Shown: positions 1 through 6,823, numbered from the stretch's first letter. The stretch is 10,096 bases of DNA from Thermococcus sp. (GCA_026987155.1 JALSNG010000065.1:1-10096); one strand, 5' to 3'. Numbers and translations are program-made. Notes: a model not told the origin generated them from the sequence alone.

Positions 1-789
1 GACGGGAAGATATACCTTGAGGGGCAGGACGTTACGACCATAACCACCAAGGAAGAACTGCTTGACTACAGGAGAAAGGTTCAGATAATATTCCAGGATC
101 CATTTGCTTCGCTTAACCCTCGCTTCAGGATCTTTGATGTCCTTGAAGAGCCGCTCCTCATACACGGAATAGGTGAGACGAGGGCAGAACGTGAGGAGCT
201 AATCTACAGGGCCCTTGAGATGGTCAAGGTTACTCCCCCCGATGAGTACGTGAGCAGGTTCCCCCACATGCTGTCCGGCGGCCAGAGGCAGCGTGTGGCA
301 ATAGCGAGGGCGCTGATACTTAACCCGGAGTTCATAGTTGCTGACGAGCCGGTCTCGATGCTCGACGTTTCGATCCGTGCCGAGATTCTCGAGCTCATGA
401 AGGAGCTGAAGGACAGAATGGGGGTCACCTATCTTTACATCACCCACGACATGTCGACTGCCAGGTATTTCGCCGACTGGATGGCGGTGATGTATCTTGG
501 AAGGATAGTTGAAATGGGTCCAGCAAAACGGGTCATAGACAACCCCCTACACCCATACACGAGGGCACTACTCGCGGCCGTTCCAGAGCCCAAACCTGAG
601 CGCAGGAACGTGATCAAGGAGCTTCCCATTAAGGGTGAGGTTCCGAGCGCCGTTGACATACCGCCTGGATGCAGGTTCCACCCGAGGTGTGTGTACTTCC
701 AGAAGGGGCTCTGTGATGCCAAGCAGCCACAGCTTATTGAATACGAGCACAACCATTTTGCGGAGTGCCACCTGGTTGGCAAGTTCTGA
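1..789 (+). CDS. Peptide (Dpp/Opp-type) ABC transporter ATP-binding protein, 5' end cut off
   Basis: This is an ATPase subunit of a di/oligopeptide importer; it would sit on the cytoplasmic face and drive peptide uptake. The frame is open from base 1, so the N-terminus and the Walker A loop lie outside the window; 262 residues are visible. Seen (visible numbering): Q-loop FQDP with Q32, ABC signature LSGGQ at 91-95, Walker B FIVADEP at 111-117, and the switch His at 149 in ITHD. The C-terminal oligo_HPY extension has the NPLHPYTRALL motif (about 181-191) and four Cys at 224, 230, 238 and 256. Cys in this position ligate an iron-sulfur cluster in structurally studied Dpp ATPases, so the same is inferred here. 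The phrase FQDPFASLNPR resembles the F-type (DppF/OppF) ATPase, usually the last gene of such operons. The downstream gene starts 26 nt later. The family call is very secure; peptide rather than another substrate is inferred. Confidence 0.95.
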   Translation, partial: DGKIYLEGQDVTTITTKEELLDYRRKVQIIFQDPFASLNPRFRIFDVLEEPLLIHGIGETRAEREELIYRALEMVKVTPPDEYVSRFPHMLSGGQRQRVAIARALILNPEFIVADEPVSMLDVSIRAEILELMKELKDRMGVTYLYITHDMSTARYFADWMAVMYLGRIVEMGPAKRVIDNPLHPYTRALLAAVPEPKPERRNVIKELPIKGEVPSAVDIPPGCRFHPRCVYFQKGLCDAKQPQLIEYEHNHFAECHLVGKF

Positions 790-805
790 TACCCCTTTCC
801 TTTTT

Positions 806-811
806 GGTGAT
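806..811 (+). promoter_or_regulatory. Ribosome binding site GGTGAT deciding the 816 start
   Basis: GGTGAT complements the 3' end of archaeal 16S rRNA and lies 4 nt before ATG 816. The same motif with a 4-nt gap precedes glnA, which supports the shorter reading frame over the 765 start. Confidence 0.75.
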
Positions 812-815
812 CGAA

Positions 816-1271
816 ATGGGTTCCCGTCCCTTTTCTTACTGGCCGATAAAGGTCGGCTTGCTGCTCATAGTAAGTGCCCTCTTGATGTCTGTGATTGGGC
901 TCCACAAAAGCCCCGTGAGGTACTCCGAATCGGGGGTTCTTGGTCCGGGATTTCATCTTCTTGGAAACGGCTCTTTTGAAGACAGTCATTTTTACTCAAA
1001 CAGAACTCTCGAACTTTATTCAAGGAACGCCTCAGTGGTTATAAGCTGGGAGGGTTCGAGGGAGTACTCACTGAACATCACCGCTGACATAAGGATACAC
1101 CCCTCGGGCAGACCGAGAGTAAAGGTTATCTCCGGAAACGTCAGTTACACTTACGAGGTCCTCTCCTACGAGTACCCGTACTCAGACCTTGCGTTGCCGG
1201 CGCTCGTGACCACAATCCTCGGAACTATACTGGTGTTCGTGGGCTACCTGAAGCTTAAAGGCGGGGGGTGA
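816..1271 (+). CDS. Small two-TM membrane protein with an outward domain, unknown function
   Basis: I do not recognise the family. The 151-residue protein has a hydrophobic segment at about 11-29 and a second at about 125-146, ending in a short Lys/Gly tail. Between them lies a roughly 95-residue domain that looks beta-rich and carries five N-X-S/T sequons (N51, N62, N71, N87, N108), which fits an N-glycosylated extracellular domain. The start is ATG 816, chosen because GGTGAT at 806-811 ends 4 nt before it, the spacing seen at other genes here. An in-frame GTG at 807 and an ATG at 765 are possible but would bury that site or overlap the upstream ATPase. Its TGA lies inside the ribosome binding site of nadE. 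Co-transcription with the peptide transporter is likely from spacing, but nothing shows a shared function. Confidence 0.8.
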   Translation: MGSRPFSYWPIKVGLLLIVSALLMSVIGLHKSPVRYSESGVLGPGFHLLGNGSFEDSHFYSNRTLELYSRNASVVISWEGSREYSLNITADIRIHPSGRPRVKVISGNVSYTYEVLSYEYPYSDLALPALVTTILGTILVFVGYLKLKGGG

Positions 1272-1275
1272 TAGT

Positions 1276-2037
1276 TTGAGGAACCTTGACTATGGGGACG
1301 TTGTGAGGGTTGTAGAGGGATTCATACGGGAGAAGGTTGAAGAAACGGGTGCCGAGGGTGTTGTAGTGGGGATAAGCGGCGGTGTAGACAGTGCCACAGT
1401 CGCGTACCTCGCCGTTAGGGCCCTTGGACGGGAGCGGGTTCTCGGCCTGATAATGCCCTACTTGGAGAACCGCGACCTTGAAGATGCCAAACTCGTCTGC
1501 GAAAGCCTCGGCATTCCTTACAAAGTGCTCAATATCAAGCCAATTGTCGATGAATTTGAAAGGACCGTTGGAGACCTTGATAGAAAGAGCAAGGGCAACG
1601 TCATGGCCAGGACAAGAATGGTCTTACTTTACGCCCATGCCAACGCGATGAACTACCTGGTTTTGGGAACCAGCAACCGGAGCGAATTTCTAACTGGATA
1701 CTTCACTAAGTGGGGGGACGGTGCAAGTGACTACGCTCCTCTGATAAACCTGTACAAGACGGAGGTATGGAAAATTGCAGAGCTTATCGGTGTCCCCGAA
1801 AACATAATCCAGAAAAAACCATCAGCTGGTCTCTGGGAGGGACAGGCGGATGAAGATGAGCTTGGAATAAGCTACCGCCTCCTTGACGAGATCCTCTGGC
1901 GCATGGTTGACCTCCGAAAACCAAAGGGGGAGATAGCCGGGGAACTCGGACTGCCCGTGGAAAAGGTTGAGTACGTGGAAAACCTCGTCAGGAAGAGCGA
2001 ACACAAGAGACGCCTTCCAACTGGCCCCTCTTTTTGA
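1276..2037 (+). CDS. nadE: NH3-dependent NAD(+) synthetase
   Basis: It catalyses the last step of NAD synthesis: ATP-dependent amidation of nicotinic acid adenine dinucleotide, in the cytoplasm. The 253-residue protein is full length for the short, ammonia-using form, with no glutaminase (nitrilase) domain. Seen: the PP-loop SGGVDS at 34-39 of the N-type ATP pyrophosphatase fold, the conserved block LGTSNRSEFLTGYFTKWGDG (130-149), DYAPLINLYKTEVW (152-165), the flexible substrate loop KKPSAGLWEGQADEDELG (180-197), and the typical HKRRLPTGPSF end. The start is TTG 1276, preceded by GGTGAT at 1267-1272; the stop codon of the upstream gene overlaps this site, so translation is probably coupled. 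The EamA transporter follows after 9 nt. Function is secure; the TTG start is inferred from the ribosome binding site. Confidence 0.97.
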   Translation: MRNLDYGDVVRVVEGFIREKVEETGAEGVVVGISGGVDSATVAYLAVRALGRERVLGLIMPYLENRDLEDAKLVCESLGIPYKVLNIKPIVDEFERTVGDLDRKSKGNVMARTRMVLLYAHANAMNYLVLGTSNRSEFLTGYFTKWGDGASDYAPLINLYKTEVWKIAELIGVPENIIQKKPSAGLWEGQADEDELGISYRLLDEILWRMVDLRKPKGEIAGELGLPVEKVEYVENLVRKSEHKRRLPTGPSF

Positions 2038-2046
2038 GGTGAGTGG

Positions 2047-2910
2047 ATGAGGAAGGGCTATCTCTTTGTGTTCATGGCGGCCTCCACCTGGGGAACCCTT
2101 GGAATATTTGCAAGGTATTTGGATGATTTTGGGCTTGACGCATTCACTATGGTCTTTTATCGGGTTCTCTTTGCGTTGATATTCCTAAGTGCATACCTCA
2201 GGCTCGTGGGAGTTGGCTTCTCCATAGCTCCCTCGAGACTAAAATTTTATGCCCTCTACGGTTTTTTCAGTATATTCCTGTTTTACACCCTCTACTTCTA
2301 CACGGTAACGATATCCTCGGTGTCCTTTGCAGTTCTGTTGCTTTATACTGCCCCCGTCTATTCAATCCTTCTCGGGAGGCTCCTGTTTGGGGAGAGGTTA
2401 ACTCCGGAGAAGATCGCGGCACTGTTCATGGTCCTGTTTGGTGTTTTACTCGTCAACGGGCCGAACGGGGGCTTCTCGACAAGGGCACTTGTTTTCGGTC
2501 TCTTAACTGGCTTCACCTACGCCCTCTACGGTGTTTTAGCGAAGTTTGCAGTTAGTAAAGAAGAACCCGAAAAGGCACTGTTCTACACACTTCTCTTTGG
2601 CCTTCTCTTTCTCACGCCGTTTTCGAGGTTCTCTGTCCCGATGGGTGCTCTGCCTTACCTCTTTGCACTGGCATTACTTCCGACGTTTTTCGGGTACATC
2701 CTCTACAATCACGCCCTCAAGGAGGTGGAAGTTAGTAAGGCGAGTATAGTCGCAACTGTGGAGCCGGTTGTTGCTATAATCTTGGCGTTCATTCTCTTTG
2801 GGGAGACCCTTACGTGGCTTCAAATTCTCGGTGCAGTTCTTATAATCGGGGGGTCCATTCTCGTCCACTTGGGGGACGGAAAGAGCGAGAAAGAAGGAAG
2901 TCAGATGTAG
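2047..2910 (+). CDS. EamA/DMT-family transporter (first of two)
   Basis: A 287-residue, almost wholly hydrophobic protein with about ten membrane segments arranged as two EamA repeats (roughly 5-137 and 148-275). The repeat hallmarks are visible: WGTLGIFARY near the N-terminus, an E-R-L motif (LLFGERLTPEKI) after the fourth helix of repeat one, and FGETLTWLQILGAVLIIGG in repeat two. The tail is short and charged. DMT members export or import amino acids, nucleotides and other metabolites; the substrate cannot be told from sequence. GAGGTGA at 2036-2042 overlaps the nadE stop and serves ATG 2047, so the gene is likely the last of the nadE operon. Its TAG stop lies within the coding end of glnA on the other strand, a 10-bp convergent overlap, and I see no clear T-run terminator between them. 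A second EamA gene lies at 7126-7974. Confidence 0.92.
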   Translation: MRKGYLFVFMAASTWGTLGIFARYLDDFGLDAFTMVFYRVLFALIFLSAYLRLVGVGFSIAPSRLKFYALYGFFSIFLFYTLYFYTVTISSVSFAVLLLYTAPVYSILLGRLLFGERLTPEKIAALFMVLFGVLLVNGPNGGFSTRALVFGLLTGFTYALYGVLAKFAVSKEEPEKALFYTLLFGLLFLTPFSRFSVPMGALPYLFALALLPTFFGYILYNHALKEVEVSKASIVATVEPVVAIILAFILFGETLTWLQILGAVLIIGGSILVHLGDGKSEKEGSQM

Positions 2911-4226
2911 AAGTACCTCTCCAGCTCCCACTCCGTGACTTTCTTGGTATCGAGTGGGAGCTCCTTAGATTCGAGGTAGGAGACGTAATCTTTCCACTCT
3001 TTCTCCTTGTAGGTTACGAAGTTCTTGTAAGCACTTCCGAGTGCCTCCTGGACAACCTTGTCCTTTTTGAGTTCATTCAGTGCCTCACCGAGGCTTCCCG
3101 GTAGCGTCTCTATTCCAAGGCTCTCACGCTCTTCTGGGCTCATCTCGTAGACGTTGGTCTCGACGTAGGAAGTGGGTTCAAGCTTCTTCTTTATGCCGTC
3201 GAGACCTGCCTTGAGTATGGCCGCGAAAGCTAAATACGGGTTTGTGCTCGGGTCTGGGCAGCGATACTCTATCCTGGCGCTCTTGCCCCAGAAGGCCGGA
3301 ACGCGTATCAGGGCACTCCTGTTGCGGTAGCCCCAGCTTATGTAGACTGGTGCCTCATAACCGGGAACGAGACGTTTGTAACTGTTCACTGTCGGGTTGG
3401 TTATTGCAGTGAGGGCTTTGGCGTGCTTGAGAATTCCTGCCACAAAGTGAAGGGCCGTCTCGCTCAGTCCCTCTTTACCCATGAAGGCATTTTCACCTTC
3501 TTCCGAAAGGTTTATGTGGAGGTGCATTCCGTTGCCGGGGAACCCGTATATTGGTTTGGGCATGAACGTGGCGTAATAACCGTGGATCTCTGCCACCGCC
3601 TTAACGAGGTACTTGAAACTGACTATGTTGTCGGCCGTCTTGAGGGCGTTTGAGAACCTGAAGTCTATTTCGTGTTGGGCTTTTCCCACTTCGTGGTGCA
3701 GGACTTCTGGAACGAGGCCAAAAGCTGGCATGTACAGCGCTATCTCCCTCTTTAGGGCCCTTGCCTTGTCCAGGGTCACGAGGTCAAAGTAGCCTCCGTG
3801 GTCGGGAATGTCGAGCTCCCAGCTTCCGTTCTTTTTGAAGAGGTAGAACTCTGGCTCTGGACCAACGTAAGCTGAGTATCCTTCCTTTGCAAGCTCCTCC
3901 AGTACGCTCTTGAGAATTCCCCTTGGATCGGCCCAGTAGGGTTTGTCGTCCTTGTATATGTAGCCGTAGACCCTCGCTATTCCCTCCCATGGAACCTCGG
4001 CGTAAGTTTCGGGATCTGCCTTGAATATCAGGTCGCTGTCCTCTATGCCCTGGAATCCGGGTATTGAAGAGCCATCAAAGGCTATTCCGTCTGTGATGGC
4101 CTCTTCATACCTGTCGGCTGGCACTTCCATTCCCTTGGGGACCCCGTTTATGTCCACGAACACAAGCTGGAGGAACTTTGCTCCCTCGGGCACTTTGGTT
4201 TCTACAACGGGCGCGGTTTCGTTCAT
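2901..4226 (-). CDS. glnA: Glutamine synthetase type I
   Basis: It makes glutamine from glutamate, ammonia and ATP in the cytoplasm as a dodecamer, the central step of ammonia assimilation. At 441 residues it has the usual GSI length. Seen: beta-grasp domain with FDGSSIPGFQGIEDSD (50-65), metal ligands E124 and E126 in GPEPEF, E179 and E186 in HHEVGKAQHE, KPIYGFPGNGMHLH (224-237), the glutamate-binding NPTVNSYKRLVPGYEAP (277-293), and the RIEYR motif with E320. The adenylylation-site Tyr context (NLYDLP) of GSI-beta enzymes is absent; the matching region reads ETNVYEMSPEER, as in GSI-alpha. Where Bacillus GS has feedback Arg62, this protein has Gly60, so feedback may differ. The start ATG at 4226 follows GGTGAT (4237-4232) with a 4-nt gap. 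A promoter with repeats lies just upstream. Confidence 0.98.
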   Translation of the reverse strand: MNETAPVVETKVPEGAKFLQLVFVDINGVPKGMEVPADRYEEAITDGIAFDGSSIPGFQGIEDSDLIFKADPETYAEVPWEGIARVYGYIYKDDKPYWADPRGILKSVLEELAKEGYSAYVGPEPEFYLFKKNGSWELDIPDHGGYFDLVTLDKARALKREIALYMPAFGLVPEVLHHEVGKAQHEIDFRFSNALKTADNIVSFKYLVKAVAEIHGYYATFMPKPIYGFPGNGMHLHINLSEEGENAFMGKEGLSETALHFVAGILKHAKALTAITNPTVNSYKRLVPGYEAPVYISWGYRNRSALIRVPAFWGKSARIEYRCPDPSTNPYLAFAAILKAGLDGIKKKLEPTSYVETNVYEMSPEERESLGIETLPGSLGEALNELKKDKVVQEALGSAYKNFVTYKEKEWKDYVSYLESKELPLDTKKVTEWELERYFYI

Positions 4227-4256
4227 TCACATCACCTACTATTTGGGTGTTCGTTC

Positions 4257-4286
4257 AATATTTTCGGGATATGCTGAATATCTTCG
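4257..4286 (-). repeat. Direct repeat pair at the inferred glnA start site, possible operator
   Basis: Read on the minus strand, CGAAGATATT (4286-4277) and CGAAAATATT (4266-4257) match at 9 of 10 positions and are offset by exactly 20 bp, about two helical turns. A small palindrome, GATAT-gctga-ATATC on the plus strand (4268-4282), sits between and partly over them. They cover the stretch between the glnA TATA box and the predicted start, where a bound repressor would block polymerase. The repeats are seen; the operator role is inferred. Confidence 0.4.
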
Positions 4287-4288
4287 TA

Positions 4289-4301
4289 GATAAAAGCCTT
4301 T
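4289..4301 (-). promoter_or_regulatory. glnA promoter (BRE/TATA)
   Basis: On the minus strand AAAGG is followed by CTTTTATC (TATA box, 4296-4289). A start about 25 bp on, near 4267, gives a leader of roughly 40 nt that contains the GGTGAT ribosome binding site. Confidence 0.65.
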
Positions 4302-4346
4302 CTTTTGAGTTTTTGTCTAAGTGACAAGAGAGCTGGGAGCGGGTGG

Positions 4347-4375
4347 GATAATTGACTGTAAAATGTTTAATTATC
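4347..4375. repeat. Perfect 7-bp inverted repeat in the glnA/DUF61 spacer
   Basis: GATAATT (4347-4353) and AATTATC (4369-4375) are exact reverse complements separated by 15 bp, with centres 22 bp apart. The element lies about 50 bp upstream of the glnA TATA box and about 40 bp upstream of the DUF61 TATA box, a position suited to a dimeric activator or shared regulator. AT-rich chance similarity is possible. Confidence 0.35.
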
Positions 4376-4412
4376 GTGGATGTACAGGTTATTTTGACGT
4401 ATTCATTGCAAC

Positions 4413-4422
4413 AAACTTTATT
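4413..4422 (+). promoter_or_regulatory. Promoter of the DUF61 gene, probably leaderless
   Basis: AAACTTTATT has a TATA-like core (4415-4422) centred about 26-27 bp before ATG 4446. A start at the usual distance would fall within a few bases of the ATG, and no ribosome binding site is visible before it, so the mRNA is probably leaderless or nearly so. Confidence 0.55.
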
Positions 4423-4445
4423 CGGGCTGTTCCATACTAACCTTT

Positions 4446-4844
4446 ATGTCGAGGGTAGAGGAGTTCATTGGTCGAGAGATCTCGAGGATAAACAGACACC
4501 TACCTCTGAGACGTCCAACCCTGGCTGAACTCATTGTCATGGATGAGCCATTCGTTCTCCTCAGGGATGGAAGCAGACACTATTTCAGGAGGGCTGAACT
4601 GGATATGATATCATCCTTACTCGACGAAGATGAGGGCGATAAACTCAGACTGCCTATAATCTTGGAGATAAGCACTCTTTACAGGGGATACTTCAGGGTC
4701 AGGGGGGAAGTCGAAATCAAAGTTATAAATGCAGTCATCGGGGAGGGGAATGAGTTTGAAGATGGTCTCTATCCGAGGTACCTGCTGGGTAGGGTAAGGA
4801 GGGTCCTCCCAACAACTACTACCTATGCCTTTGTGGCGGAGTGA
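4446..4844 (+). CDS. DUF61 (UPF0216) family protein
   Basis: A 132-residue soluble protein of a conserved archaeal family with no established function that I know of. Family features seen: an N-terminal helix followed by INRHLPLRRPTLAEL (15-29), the block VLLRDGSRHYFRRAELD (37-53), KLRLPIILE (66-74), and a basic segment GRVRRVLPTTTTY near the end. The Arg/Asp-rich conserved blocks hint at nucleic acid or nucleotide contact, but this is only a guess. The start is ATG 4446; no ribosome binding site precedes it, and the TATA box is so close that leaderless translation is likely. Its TGA (4842-4844) overlaps the ribosome binding region of the next gene, implying a two-gene transcript. It is divergent from glnA. 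Confidence 0.85.
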   Translation: MSRVEEFIGREISRINRHLPLRRPTLAELIVMDEPFVLLRDGSRHYFRRAELDMISSLLDEDEGDKLRLPIILEISTLYRGYFRVRGEVEIKVINAVIGEGNEFEDGLYPRYLLGRVRRVLPTTTTYAFVAE

Positions 4845-4849
4845 TGGCT

Positions 4850-5131
4850 ATGGACGATTCCAGGGTGTTCAGGGACTACCTCATCTTCACCGTTCCACAC
4901 ATAACGGTCTTCGCAGGCGCCCTATTTGGACTGCTCGTACTCCTTGGCCTGAATGTCGAGCTCTCGGCAGGGATCTTTGCTGTCGTCTACGGGTTCATGC
5001 TCACAGTTTTGGCCCTTATCATACGCCCTCACGTTGCCCACCTGAGGCTCTACTGGGTTTTTTTAGCCTTCTCTCTCCTTGTATTCGGCGCCGGTTTGGT
5101 TACCCTATTGGTCTCTCTCACCCTGGGGTAG
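4850..5131 (+). CDS. Small three-TM membrane protein, unknown function
   Basis: I do not recognise the family. The 93-residue protein is mostly hydrophobic, with three likely membrane helices at about 12-35, 39-61 and 66-91, a short charged N-terminus (MDDSRVFRD) and a polar loop RPHVAHLR between helices two and three. ATG 4850 is chosen because GGAGTGAT (4838-4845) ends 4 nt before it; ATG 4844 and GTG 4841 are alternatives that overlap the DUF61 stop. Overlap of the ribosome binding site with that stop suggests coupled expression with DUF61. A T7 run at 5058-5064 lies inside the gene. The next gene has its own TATA box directly after this stop. Confidence 0.75.
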   Translation: MDDSRVFRDYLIFTVPHITVFAGALFGLLVLLGLNVELSAGIFAVVYGFMLTVLALIIRPHVAHLRLYWVFLAFSLLVFGAGLVTLLVSLTLG

Positions 5132-5132
5132 G

Positions 5133-5139
5133 TTTATAT
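5133..5139 (+). promoter_or_regulatory. TATA box of the 538-aa surface protein gene
   Basis: TTTATAT starts 1 nt after the upstream stop codon. Its centre at about 5136 predicts a start near 5161, leaving a leader of only about 10 nt before ATG 5171 that would still contain the ribosome binding site GGTGGA (5161-5166). Confidence 0.65.
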
Positions 5140-5170
5140 GGAGTTTGCACAACTATGAGTGGTGGAAGCC

Positions 5171-6787
5171 ATGAGGGGGTTGGGTGTGGTTCTTTCTCTC
5201 ATCCTGGTCACGTCTCTGCTGTCCCCTCTGATTTCGGGGATGGCTATGGTAACCTTTACAACCGAGGATTCAATTAAGGTCCTTCCAGGAGATTACTCCT
5301 CAGGTTACATAAAGGTTCAAAATCCCTCAACCTTTGACTACAAGCTCGTTTCCTTCAGGAGCTACCGGGTAACAGATTCCTCCGGGAATCCGGTTGATTT
5401 TTTCAACTTCTCACTTAGAGAGAGGAACTACGGGGGCTGGAACTCTGGTGATTACAAGCTTCTTTGGTATAACGTATCCTGTGGAGCCCCCGCAAAACCC
5501 GGCATCTACACGCTGCACATAAGATTTCTTGGAACCACCCTCAATGGAGAACTTCAGATAGTTAACCTCAAAGTCAGAGTGTACGTTGTGGAAAGTGCTG
5601 TGGAATTCTACTATGCAAAGGCCTACGTAAAGGATAGACCATATTCCCCCTACGCCTTCAACGGTGAGATTATAGTTGTGATTGCCAACCTTCGCAACCT
5701 TGGACACAGGACAGTCGATGTTGATGAGAGCGTTCTTGTCACGAAAGGGGGAAAAGTCTACTTCTCAAAGTCAGATAAAAGGATTCTCAAACCTGGGGAA
5801 AACGTGCTTGGAATGGATGTCCCGGTGGGCGTTTATTGGCCCGAAGGAAGTTACCGCCTAAAGTACACAATCTCGTACGGGAACGAGAGTCATGACTATG
5901 AGAGGGAGTTTCAAGTGAGACTTGGAGTCAAAGTTGTGGGCGTCTCTGTAAAGTCCACGGAGGTGAAAAAGGGGGATAAAAACGTTGCCTACATGACTAT
6001 CGCCTCCGAGAGGACAGGAAAGGTTGAGATTTACGTTAAGAGCATCCTTGGAGGAAAATTAGTTGACTCTTATAGGAGAACTCAGGTAATCTCTCCCGGC
6101 TCTACCGTTCTTCAGCTTCCACTTCCCACAAACGTCACTGGGAGGGTATCCACGGGGATACGGGTTGGTTTCCTTAACAGGACTGTTGGGAGTTTCTTCC
6201 TAAACTACACTGTAGTCGCACCCCCCGGCTTTTTGAACATCACCTATGAAAAGGTCGGCGGAAATAAGGTGAAGTTCCTTGTTGAGATTTTCAATCCCAA
6301 CGGGGCGGTGGTAAACGGGAGCTTCATGTATAGGATATCCTCCAGTGGAAACGTTCTCTACAAGGACTCATCGGCTCTTTCTCTGGGTCCGGGAAACAAT
6401 ACCTTCACCCTGGTCTTTGAGGTGCCGTTCGATAAAAGGATTGACTACGAGTTTGTCCTGAGTGCAATGGGCACTGCCGAGAGAAAGGAGGGTTTTCTCT
6501 ACCTCCCGAAACCGACCCCCACAACTACGTCAACATCCTCCTCTACTGTGACTTCCCCCTCCAACACGACCACCACTCAGGAGGGTGGGTCATCGGGGAT
6601 CTGGAAGTTCGCTGCACTCGTTATTGTGGTGCTCCTTGTGTTAATTGGGGTTTATCTTTTAACGATGGAGGAGCCCAAAAAAAAGAGGGAGCGGCCGAAG
6701 CCCAAACGCCGTTCTCCCCTCGGAAGGTTCAAGAGACCGAAACCACCCGAGTTTAGGGAGAATAAGGAACTCCCCAAAAGGAAGTAA
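5171..6787 (+). CDS. Secreted, membrane-anchored glycoprotein with a basic C-terminal tail, unknown function
   Basis: I do not recognise a named family. The 538-residue protein begins with a signal peptide (hydrophobic core GLGVVLSLILVTSLLSPLI), then about 420 residues that look like several beta-sandwich (Ig-like or NEW3-like) domains, judged from alternating hydrophobic strands and repeated 'LKPGEN/LGPGNNT' turns. About ten N-X-S/T sequons occur, fitting archaeal N-glycosylation. A Ser/Thr/Pro linker at about 447-476 precedes one membrane helix (about 477-498) and a 40-residue tail with 18 Lys/Arg and 8 Pro, predicted cytoplasmic. Such layout suits an envelope adhesion, S-layer-associated or transport accessory protein. 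The start is ATG 5171 with GGTGGA (5161-5166) 4 nt before; an in-frame GTG at 5159 is less likely because it precedes the predicted mRNA start. RNase P RNA follows on the same strand. Confidence 0.85.
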   Translation: MRGLGVVLSLILVTSLLSPLISGMAMVTFTTEDSIKVLPGDYSSGYIKVQNPSTFDYKLVSFRSYRVTDSSGNPVDFFNFSLRERNYGGWNSGDYKLLWYNVSCGAPAKPGIYTLHIRFLGTTLNGELQIVNLKVRVYVVESAVEFYYAKAYVKDRPYSPYAFNGEIIVVIANLRNLGHRTVDVDESVLVTKGGKVYFSKSDKRILKPGENVLGMDVPVGVYWPEGSYRLKYTISYGNESHDYEREFQVRLGVKVVGVSVKSTEVKKGDKNVAYMTIASERTGKVEIYVKSILGGKLVDSYRRTQVISPGSTVLQLPLPTNVTGRVSTGIRVGFLNRTVGSFFLNYTVVAPPGFLNITYEKVGGNKVKFLVEIFNPNGAVVNGSFMYRISSSGNVLYKDSSALSLGPGNNTFTLVFEVPFDKRIDYEFVLSAMGTAERKEGFLYLPKPTPTTTSTSSSTVTSPSNTTTTQEGGSSGIWKFAALVIVVLLVLIGVYLLTMEEPKKKRERPKPKRRSPLGRFKRPKPPEFRENKELPKRK

Positions 6788-6792
6788 CCAAA

Positions 6793-6801
6793 CCTTTTTA
6801 T
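6793..6801 (+). promoter_or_regulatory. RNase P RNA promoter (TATA box)
   Basis: CCTTTTTAT lies 6 nt after the upstream stop codon. The TATA centre near 6798 predicts a start at about 6823-6824, exactly where helix P1 begins. The pyrimidine-rich stretch here may also end the upstream mRNA. Confidence 0.65.
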
Positions 6802-6823
6802 CTTCTTCCCCCATATTCCCTCT

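Noticed and set aside
435..989. Long minus-strand open frame opposite the transporter ATPase
   Set aside because: It lies opposite a gene with full ABC motifs, has no family-like composition, and is a shadow of plus-strand codon use.
2047..2910. The two EamA genes as a recent duplication or mobile repeat
   Set aside because: They share family motifs such as WG-x2-GIFAR, but the rest differs strongly and no flanking nucleotide repeat is visible.
4825..5277. Plus-strand 150-codon frame across the 3-TM protein and the next gene
   Set aside because: It runs across two better supported genes and a promoter, and its composition (His/Arg/Pro/Cys-rich) is that of an out-of-frame read.
6677..6684. 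Run of eight A's inside the surface protein gene as a frameshift site or error
   Set aside because: The reading frame continues sensibly through it into a Lys-rich tail typical of a stop-transfer end, so no frameshift is needed. It may matter only as a T8 run on the minus strand.
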